A DNA stretch of 26,931 bases, taken from contig CAZKEF010000065.1 of the NCBI GenBank assembly GCA_964551735.1, positions 1-26,931 on the forward strand. Direction: 5' to 3'. Origin of the DNA: DAOUAT01 sp964551735. Its GTDB lineage: Bacteria > Chloroflexota > Anaerolineae > CG2-30-64-16. This document shows positions 8,791 through 15,120 of this stretch, piece after piece. Positions within the stretch are counted from its first letter, which is position 1. Each line of letters begins with the position of its first letter. Below the pieces are notes generated by a model, which was not told the origin of the DNA, made no database searches, and worked only from the letters and a program-made list of their open reading frames with translations. The position numbers were made by a program, and so were the translations under genes.

Positions 8791-8845
8791 GGTGCGCCGG
8801 CCGCCTCATAGGGCCGAAGATCACTCCCATTTGCACTCTGCCTAC

Positions 8846-8962
8846 CGGCTTCCGCGGCGGAGCGGTGCGCCAGAGCAGCAAGACCTCATCTGGCGTCAGG
8901 CCATATGCTTTGTTCATTAGCCCTGCCAGTCGGCCTTCAAGCCGCGCAGGCCTGATGAAAAC
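8846..8962 (-). pseudogene. Fragment resembling the C-terminal tail of an adenine-specific DNA methylase
   Basis: In one minus-strand frame the ~35 codons end LMNKAYGLTPDEVLLLWRTAPPRKP. I recall this type of ending from large Eco57I/DrmMI-like N6-adenine methylases. No catalytic motif is present, and the frame runs on without a stop into unrelated sequence, as expected for a deletion junction. It abuts the stop of the intact restriction enzyme (8965) in a different frame, so it is not part of that protein. Short length makes this tentative. Confidence 0.4.
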
Positions 8963-8964
8963 CG

Positions 8965-11900
8965 CTACACTTCTCCGTACCGATACTTCGTACTCTCCTC
9001 AATGATTTTGACCTCGGCAGGCGTGAGGTCAAACAGCGTGTAGACCCGCTTGTTGAGCTCCGTCTCCAGCCGCACGATCTCGGCCGTGCGCCGCTCGTGC
9101 TCTGCACGCTGCTCGGTCAGCCAACCCTCCCAATCGTCGCGCTGCCGCACAGGGATTTCGCGTTTGAGCGCCGCCCGCACCTGGGCCAGGAAACCAGGAA
9201 AGTCCAGTTCCCACCAGGCGGTAAGCTTCTGGTTGAGCTTCACGCCCGGCGCGCCGAGGTCGGTCAGGATGCGATGGGTCGTCTGGCGGTGCACCGCATA
9301 GCGGGCGCGCGCCTGCTCAGTGATGGCAAGGGCCAGGCAGGCGATGGCGTCACGGTCGGCGGTGGGGGCATCTGGGATGGGCAGGCGTGACATGGTCTGC
9401 GTGAATAGGCGGTAGCGCTGAACACCGGCTCGCTCGCCGAACGATTGGGAGACTTGCGAAATGGTAAACCAGATCACGCGGCTGGCGAGTACGCCGAGCA
9501 GATAGGGCGTAGCGGGCGATGTGAAGTAGGCCGTGTTGCCGATTCGCGTCTTGAATTCATCCCAAACAAAGCGCGGCGATTTGGCGATATCAGGCCAGAA
9601 AATCTTTGGGGCATCAAAGGCGTCGTAGTAGTCGCACGGCCGCAACTCCCACCAGTATTCTCCCTTGTCCTGCCGCTTGCGCGCCGCTTCAGCAAAAAGC
9701 ACGAGGTGCGCGGCCAACGTTGGGTGACGGTCTTGCAGGGCGCGCCACGCCGTGGCTTCGTCCAGGCCGGCCTCGAACGTCATCGCCGTCCACTTGTGGG
9801 GCAGCGCGATCAGCCACTTGCCCTCATCCTCCTGGTACCAAGAGCGTAAGTCTTCACCTCTGCGGATTGGATAGACCAGGTCCGCACACGATGGATCTTC
9901 AGCAACCAAATGATCTCGCGTAGCCTGATCAATGATGAATGCCTCGTTGAGGCCGGTCTTGATGCCGAAGAAGATTCTACCTTCCACTACTTCGCCCAAT
10001 GGTCGGCCTGTACCAATCAATTTGGCAAAGAGGTACCGTCCTGCTTCGTCACCCAATTGCCAGCCGCTATCTGGTTGGTCATGAATGGCGACCGGCATTA
10101 GCTTGGCGGCGACCTGTTCGTTGAATCGGCGCACCCCTTCGCCGCGCGTGAAGACGGCGACCTGTGCAGTGTAATCGGCGGGCGGCGGCAGTTTTCGCAC
10201 GATGGGGATGGCTGGATAAACATCGGCTGCATCTTCGAAGATATGGTTATCGCCGATATCTACCAGCGTCTCTATCGTCACATGCGTGCGCAGATAGGCT
10301 CGCAGCGCCGAGGCGTAATTGGCGCGCAGCCAGCTATTGCTGCTGATGTAGGCCAAACGACCGCCGGACCGAAGTTGGCGCAGGCCCTGGGCGAAGAAGT
10401 AGATGAACAGATCGGCCGTGCCGTGATAGAACTCAGCGAAGTTGGCAGCCAGGAACGGCTTGAGCGGCGCTAACATCTCCTGCCGCACATACGGCGGATT
10501 GCCGATCATGGCGTCGAAGCCGCCGTCTTCCGCCCAGTCGCGGCCGGCTAGGTCAATAAAGACCTCCGGGAACTCCAGGTCCCAGTGGAAAAAGCGCTGC
10601 TGCTCCCACAGGTCGTGAGCGCGGGCGATGGCCTGCCGATACCGCTCATCTACCACGATCTCTCCACGCAGCGCGGGCAGCACGTCGCCGCTGTGCATCG
10701 TCATGAACTCGACGGCCGCTCCGCCACCTTTGGCCTTCCGTTCTTCGTCGAACCACTGGCTCACCCACAGATCGAGCGCCTGTTTGTAGGGGAGAAGCTG
10801 GCGCTGGAACGCGGCGTAGGCTTCGGCGCTCTGCTGCACGTCGGCCAGGGTGGCATCGGCCCGTTCGGCCACCTCGATCATCACCGCGGTCAGGTCGAGC
10901 AGCCCGGCGAACGGCCCCTGAAACAGGGCGAACTGACCGGCGTCCGTCACCTTCATGGCCCGTTCCACCGTGCGCACGTCCGCGCCGATCACCGAGTTGC
11001 CCCAGCGCAGATGGTGATCCAGGAAGCTGAGCGGTGCACCGATCGTGAAGGAGTGCAGCCACAGGCTCAGCTTCGCCAGCTCCACGGCCAGCGGGTTGAG
11101 ATCCACGCCGTAGATGCAGCGCTTCATCACCAGTCGGGTCAGCAGCGCGGTGTCATCGAGCCGGGCCGGATCAATTGCGATGCCCTGCCGCTCCATCTCA
11201 TCGAGGATCTCCCGCCGCATGCGCTCGATCAGCCGCTGCACGGGGTTCCAGTCCCAGGACACGTCGGGATGGGTGTCGTGATACACCTGCATCCGCCGGA
11301 TGATGCCATCGGTCAGGTGATCCACGGCGTTGACCAGGAAATGGCCGCTGCCCATCGAGCAATCGCATACCTTAGTTCCCAGGAACGCTTCCAGCGCGTC
11401 CCGTTCGGCCTCCGCCAGTTGAGCCTGCAGGCGCTGGTTGGTCGTCGTGTCCAGTGCGCGGCGGAGCTTCTGGCGGAGATCGGCGATGCGGTCCATCGCC
11501 GTGCCAAAGCGAGGGGCGCGCTCATCCAGGATCGGATCGAGGGTCTGGCTGACGTTATACTCGACGATGAAGTCGGGGGTGTAGAAGGAGCCGCTCAGCT
11601 TGCGCTCGCCGCGGTCGTTGACGAGGGTGACCTCGCCCCTCCCCCTGACCCCTCCCCTCTCCTGAGCCAAACTACGCTCAGGAGAGGGGCCGGGGGTGAG
11701 GACCAGCCGGTTCTCCAGCAGCCCCTCATAGATCGTCCCCAGGTTGCGCACGCTGATATAGGCGTAGTCCACCGGCTCGCCCGCGTCGCGCACCATGATA
11801 TCCACGGCGCGCGCCACTGCGCGATCGCTCAGCTTGTGGCGCTCCAGGAAGCGATTCTCGGGCGTGGCCGCGCTGAACAACCCGCCGTCGTAGCGCGGGA

Positions 11901-13044
11901 TGCCCAGGCTGGGATCACCGCGGTCAATGCGCCGGAAGAGGGCCAACAGCGTTTCGTAACGCGGCGTGGCGAAAGTGGTGTCGCTGAGAGGCAGATGGCG
12001 ATCAATGCGTTCGGCGGCCCACTCGGCCAGGCCGGTCAGGCTCTGCTCGCGGTAGCCGGCGTTGCGCATGGGCAGCAGATCGCGCGCCTCGGCGTAGAGC
12101 ACGAACAGCAGCTTGTAGAGCAGGCTCAGTCCCGCGGCGTAGATCTCCCGCAGGCTTGCGTCAGTCTCCTCACGGATGCCCAACTGCTCCCGCTGGTAGG
12201 CCACGAAGCCGTTGGCGATCTCCGGCATCACCTCGTCGAAGACCAACTCCTTCAGCTTGTCGCTGACGCGTTTGGCGTAAGTGGCCGAACCCTCGCGCAC
12301 CCGCTGCACGAACGAGCGGCCGTGGGCGTCGGGCAGGAACGCGTCGCGGCGGAAGAAGAGCCACCAGCGCTTGAAGTCGGCCAGTTGTTCGGGCGTGGGG
12401 CCGCCGTCCGGATCGAGGAAGTCGAAGACCAGCCCGAGATCAACCTCGTAGAATTCGCTGGCGGTGCTGCTGACCTCGCGGCTGTAGAGGCGCCAGACCC
12501 GGCCGTTGGTGAGGATGCCCCACGGGCAGCGCGTGCCCACCAGGTAGCTGACCATCTGGTGGGAGGGGTTGCTCTCGGCCTTCCAGGTGTTGCGGCCGCT
12601 GGCGTCGGTGGCGCTCAACGGCCGGCCCCAGTACTTGGCCTCGGCGATGGCGGTCGCCCGACCGTAGAACGCGTCGTCGTTGCCCTGGTGCGGATAGGCC
12701 TGCGCCTGGGCCGCCGGATCACCGAACAAGGCATAATCGGGCCGGGTGAGGCTGCCGCCTCGGCGCTGCGCCTTCACCTGGACGATGTAGCTCCACCCCA
12801 GCGCATCGAGCACCGGCTTGACGAACTCCTGCTCGGTCTGCGCTTCGTTCCAGGTCCCGCCCAGGGCGCGCGCCCGCTCCCACAGCGCGCGCACCGCCTC
12901 GAAGACCGGCAGCGGGTCCGCGGCCCATTCGGCGTGCTCCGGCAGGCGCGCTTGCAGATAGTGCTGGGAAAAGAGCGACTTGGCGGCCGGCGGCCTGGGG
13001 AGGCTGCCGGACACAGTCAATGGCGTGCTGGCGGGGTCCGTCAT
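8965..13044 (-). CDS. Single-chain Eco57I-class (type IIG-like) restriction-modification enzyme
   Basis: 1359 residues. An N-terminal PD-(D/E)xK nuclease-like region has TEQEFVKPVLDALGW, then P102-D103 and E135-A-K137. A helical region follows, then the N6-adenine methylase core: motif I VCDCSMGSGHFLVNA (~559-573), GVDLNPLAVELAKLSLW, and motif IV IGNPPYVRQE (~846). A C-terminal target-recognition region follows, ending EESTKYRYGEV. Known: such fused proteins cut and methylate DNA on their own. All expected motifs are intact, so it is probably active. A ~71-bp palindromic mini-element lies in frame in the linker before the methylase core (~446-471). I start at ATG 13044 (MTDPAST); an extension to 13110 is possible. 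The ribosome site is weak at both. Confidence 0.88.
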   Translation of the reverse strand: MTDPASTPLTVSGSLPRPPAAKSLFSQHYLQARLPEHAEWAADPLPVFEAVRALWERARALGGTWNEAQTEQEFVKPVLDALGWSYIVQVKAQRRGGSLTRPDYALFGDPAAQAQAYPHQGNDDAFYGRATAIAEAKYWGRPLSATDASGRNTWKAESNPSHQMVSYLVGTRCPWGILTNGRVWRLYSREVSSTASEFYEVDLGLVFDFLDPDGGPTPEQLADFKRWWLFFRRDAFLPDAHGRSFVQRVREGSATYAKRVSDKLKELVFDEVMPEIANGFVAYQREQLGIREETDASLREIYAAGLSLLYKLLFVLYAEARDLLPMRNAGYREQSLTGLAEWAAERIDRHLPLSDTTFATPRYETLLALFRRIDRGDPSLGIPRYDGGLFSAATPENRFLERHKLSDRAVARAVDIMVRDAGEPVDYAYISVRNLGTIYEGLLENRLVLTPGPSPERSLAQERGGVRGRGEVTLVNDRGERKLSGSFYTPDFIVEYNVSQTLDPILDERAPRFGTAMDRIADLRQKLRRALDTTTNQRLQAQLAEAERDALEAFLGTKVCDCSMGSGHFLVNAVDHLTDGIIRRMQVYHDTHPDVSWDWNPVQRLIERMRREILDEMERQGIAIDPARLDDTALLTRLVMKRCIYGVDLNPLAVELAKLSLWLHSFTIGAPLSFLDHHLRWGNSVIGADVRTVERAMKVTDAGQFALFQGPFAGLLDLTAVMIEVAERADATLADVQQSAEAYAAFQRQLLPYKQALDLWVSQWFDEERKAKGGGAAVEFMTMHSGDVLPALRGEIVVDERYRQAIARAHDLWEQQRFFHWDLEFPEVFIDLAGRDWAEDGGFDAMIGNPPYVRQEMLAPLKPFLAANFAEFYHGTADLFIYFFAQGLRQLRSGGRLAYISSNSWLRANYASALRAYLRTHVTIETLVDIGDNHIFEDAADVYPAIPIVRKLPPPADYTAQVAVFTRGEGVRRFNEQVAAKLMPVAIHDQPDSGWQLGDEAGRYLFAKLIGTGRPLGEVVEGRIFFGIKTGLNEAFIIDQATRDHLVAEDPSCADLVYPIRRGEDLRSWYQEDEGKWLIALPHKWTAMTFEAGLDEATAWRALQDRHPTLAAHLVLFAEAARKRQDKGEYWWELRPCDYYDAFDAPKIFWPDIAKSPRFVWDEFKTRIGNTAYFTSPATPYLLGVLASRVIWFTISQVSQSFGERAGVQRYRLFTQTMSRLPIPDAPTADRDAIACLALAITEQARARYAVHRQTTHRILTDLGAPGVKLNQKLTAWWELDFPGFLAQVRAALKREIPVRQRDDWEGWLTEQRAEHERRTAEIVRLETELNKRVYTLFDLTPAEVKIIEESTKYRYGEV
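11631..11701. repeat. Palindromic mini-element inserted in frame in the restriction enzyme
   Basis: A perfect 14-bp inverted repeat (CCCCTCTCCTGAGC at 11654-11667, and its complement at 11676-11689) with an 8-nt loop is flanked by an imperfect outer pair (CCTCGCCCC / GGGGGTGAGG). It is translated on the minus strand as LTPGPSPERSLAQERGGVRG and a few more residues. This peptide style is known from REP-like palindromes found in many genomes. It sits in a variable linker and leaves the frame open. Confidence 0.75.
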
Positions 13045-13201
13045 GGGATCAACTTCGCTCCGGCCGGAAACGAAAAACAGGAGGCGGGTTCGAAGCCGAT
13101 CAGTTCGCACCTGGTCGGCTTCACTAGTTAATTACGCTGTGCAGTTTAGCATAAGCAGCGCCTGGACGCAACTGCAATTGCTCGAAGTGCTTCTCTTTTC
13201 C

Positions 13202-14601
13202 TCATCCTGCATCTCCCTGCCTATTCCGCCCCACCAGCGGATGCATTGCCGGCGCCACACGCCAGCGCGGTGGATTCCCTTCCTCTTGCACCAGGCCCTG
13301 CCGCTTCAGCAGCATCAACCGCCGCTGGGCAACGGCGGTCTCTACGCTCCAGTACCGCGCGATTTCTGTCTCGGCGAACCAGGCGCCGGGTTCGCTGCCC
13401 CCGTTCAGCAGCGTCAGCCAACCGCGCGGTTCTGGCTCCAGCTCTGCTATCTGGCCCAACAGCCGGCGGCGGAGCGCTGGCCACGGCATCTGGCTGGCCT
13501 TTAGTTCGTCCAGCATCCCCGCCCAGCCGATTTGCCTGCCTTCAATCGCTGCCAGCCGTAACGCCTCGGGATGCCAGCCGACCTGCTCGCCTATCTCCTG
13601 CACCAGTTCCCACTCTGGATCGGCGAGTGGGTGCGCGAGCACCGCTTCGATCAACGCATGGCCTTCAGATGGCTCAAGGGCGTGGATGCCGATTTCCAGG
13701 ATCGCGTCCGCCGGCAGCCAGCGCTCAACCTCGGGCCTGACCTCTGCGCCCTGCTGCGTCGTGATCAACGTTACGATCTGCGGTCCCAGCCCGGCGATGA
13801 GCGGCGGCAAGTCCTCAGCCGAGATCGCGTCGTCAATGATCAGCAGCAGCCGGCGTTCGGCCGCGCCGAACCAACGCCGCCAGCACTCGATCCAGCGTTC
13901 GCCAGGCGTGCGCTCCAGGCTCAGCGCCAGGCACAGCCGCGTGATCTCCTCTTCCGGATCGCGGCTGCCGTCCAGCCAGGCGATGCCATCCCGAAAGCTG
14001 TCTTTGATGCGATCGTTGTCGGTCAGGGAGCGGGCGATGGCGGTCTTGCCGCCGCCGGCCAGGCCGTAGAGGATCACGGCCTGCCAGCGTGCCTGGCGGT
14101 AGCCGCTGAGACTGGTGAGGTCGGCGCTCAGATCCCGTTCAACGCCGCGTGTGACGTGGATGAGAGGCCGGGGTGGCAGAAAGAGCCGTCGCGGCGCCGG
14201 TCGGGCTTTCGCCCACCAGCCTTGGACGGTCTGAACATCCCCCCCGGCTGGAAGTGGCGCACAAGCGCCTCCTCAACCTTCGACCAGTCATAACCCAGGC
14301 ATGCGATGGCATCCAGGGCCTCTAGCGGATCCCAGGCGGCGCGGAACCAGCCGTGGAACGTCGCCAGCAGCTTGACGAGCGATTGGGCGTCGGGCCGTTT
14401 TCGGCCGCGCGCCCAGTAGGTCACCGCGCTGGGATCGACCGCCAGGGCTCTGGCCAGCTCCTTCTGGCTGCGGTCGGCGCGCAGCAGCCAGGCCTGCAGG
14501 GCGGCGCCGAAGCCCGCATACGGTAACGCATTGCGGCGTTGCGCAAGCGCCGCGGTCAATTCTGTCGCATCTGTAGTCAATTCTTGGCTCCTGTAGGTCA
14601 A
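13202..14601 (-). CDS. XRE-NB-ARC (STAND) protein, interrupted by a frameshift at a G7 run
   Basis: Two minus-strand frames form one gene of ~466 codons. The first (from 14601) has an XRE helix-turn-helix at ~41-85 (SQKELARALAVDPSAVTYWARGRKRPD) and a linker to HFQPGG. The second continues DVQTVQGWWAKARPAPRRLFLPPRPLI and then Walker A GLAGGGKTA, Walker B RLLLIIDDA, VTLITTQQG and a winged-helix segment. They join at seven C's (14239-14245; G7 on the coding strand): one extra G restores one protein. No C-terminal repeat sensor follows, so the protein is short for a STAND. Known: STAND ATPases are ligand-gated switches, and many act in immunity. TTG starts at 14601 or 14580 are both possible; AGGAG lies 7 bases before the second. 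Confidence 0.75.
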
Positions 14602-14605
14602 TTCT
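14555..14605. repeat. Three 9-bp boxes at exact 21-bp spacing over the STAND start region
   Basis: GTCAATTCT occurs at 14555, 14576 and 14597, exactly 21 bp apart. On the minus strand AGAATTGAC boxes carry three candidate TTG codons and encode heptapeptides LTYRSQE, LTTDATE and LTAALAQ. The spacing is two helical turns, so they could also be operator boxes for the gene's own XRE domain. Confidence 0.7.
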
Positions 14606-14630
14606 TACCTCTTGCGAGGACAACTGCCGG

Positions 14631-14659
14631 ATGATACCCTTGTGTGCAGCAATGCGCAA
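14631..14659 (-). promoter_or_regulatory. Sigma70-type promoter for the STAND gene
   Basis: On the minus strand TTGCGC (14659-14654) and TATCAT (14636-14631) are separated by 17 bases. The start point would be near 14624, about 23 bases before the TTG at 14601. Confidence 0.6.
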
Positions 14660-14839
14660 AGAATGGAAGCCAGTTGATTTGCGCAGCAGCCAGTGTCCTT
14701 GCGCCGTGAATCTGGCAGCGGCATGCATCATCCTGTCGTTGCCGTTTTTCGCGGCGCAGGGGCCTCAGTGCACTGAGTTGACGTCCCAAGCGCGCAAAAA
14801 CGCCCGCCGGCGGGCCATCTCACCCCAGGAGGTGGCCGA
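14660..14839. other. Intergenic stretch with two perfect 14-bp palindromes
   Basis: The spacer between STAND and recombinase (14602-15120) holds, besides the promoters and the micro-ORF, two perfect palindromes: CTCAGTGCACTGAG at 14764-14777 and GCCCGCCGGCGGGC at 14802-14815. The first is followed at once by TTGACG (14778-14783), -35-like but with no clear -10. They may be operator or recombinase-binding sites; no function is shown. Confidence 0.5.
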
Positions 14840-14950
14840 ATGGGTCAGAAAAGCAGGCGAAAGTCCGATGAAGCGATCCGCCGTGAGTGGTTGCGCAAGG
14901 TGCACGAGATGTGGAAGAAGCGCAAGCGGCGGAAACAGGAGAAAAAGTGA
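14840..14950 (+). CDS. Small, extremely basic 36-residue protein
   Basis: ATG at 14840 is preceded by AGGAGG with 7-base spacing, an ideal ribosome site. The frame ends at TGA 14948-14950. The product is about half Lys/Arg, with blocks SRRKSDEAIRREWLRK and MWKKRKRRKQEKK, and predicts one amphipathic, nucleic-acid-binding helix. No family recognised. It lies 170 bp upstream of the serine recombinase on the same strand, with a hairpin between them. Size, charge and position are compatible with a recombination directionality factor or DNA-bending helper, which is only inference. It is too short for routine ORF calling. Confidence 0.6.
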   Translation: MGQKSRRKSDEAIRREWLRKVHEMWKKRKRRKQEKK

Positions 14951-14951
14951 A

Positions 14952-15007
14952 ATTCGGGGCAGGGCGGCGCCCAGGCGCGTTCTCTCGTTCGCCCTCCTGC
15001 CCCGAAT
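14952..15007. terminator. Inverted repeat / hairpin after the micro-ORF
   Basis: ATTCGGGGCAGG (14952-14963) and CCTGCCCCGAAT (14996-15007) are a perfect 12-bp inverted repeat with a 32-nt GC-rich loop, starting one base after the micro-ORF stop. There is no U-tract, so it may be a terminator/attenuator or a protein-binding site. Confidence 0.5.
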
Positions 15008-15039
15008 GCTGGAAAACGGCATCATCCTGTTGCGTGAGA

Positions 15040-15069
15040 TTTACACTTGCGCACAGGCAGGGGTATAAT
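15040..15069 (+). promoter_or_regulatory. Strong sigma70-type promoter of the serine recombinase
   Basis: TTTACA (15040-15045) and a consensus TATAAT (15064-15069) are 18 bases apart. Transcription would start near 15076, giving a ~45-nt leader. GAGG lies 6 bases before the ATG at 15121. Confidence 0.75.
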
Positions 15070-15120
15070 CACTGTACTTACTCGCCAACCGAAAGAAGAT
15101 TTCAGGTATTGAGGTAACTG

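Noticed and set aside
10585..13131. 848-codon open frame on the plus strand
   Set aside because: It lies antisense to the restriction enzyme, in GC-rich DNA where the opposite strand stays open; the product is His/Pro/Gln/Arg-rich with no family.
13045..13201. Promoter between STAND and restriction genes
   Set aside because: AT-rich patch (13125-13155) but no hexamer pair with acceptable spacing could be placed with confidence.
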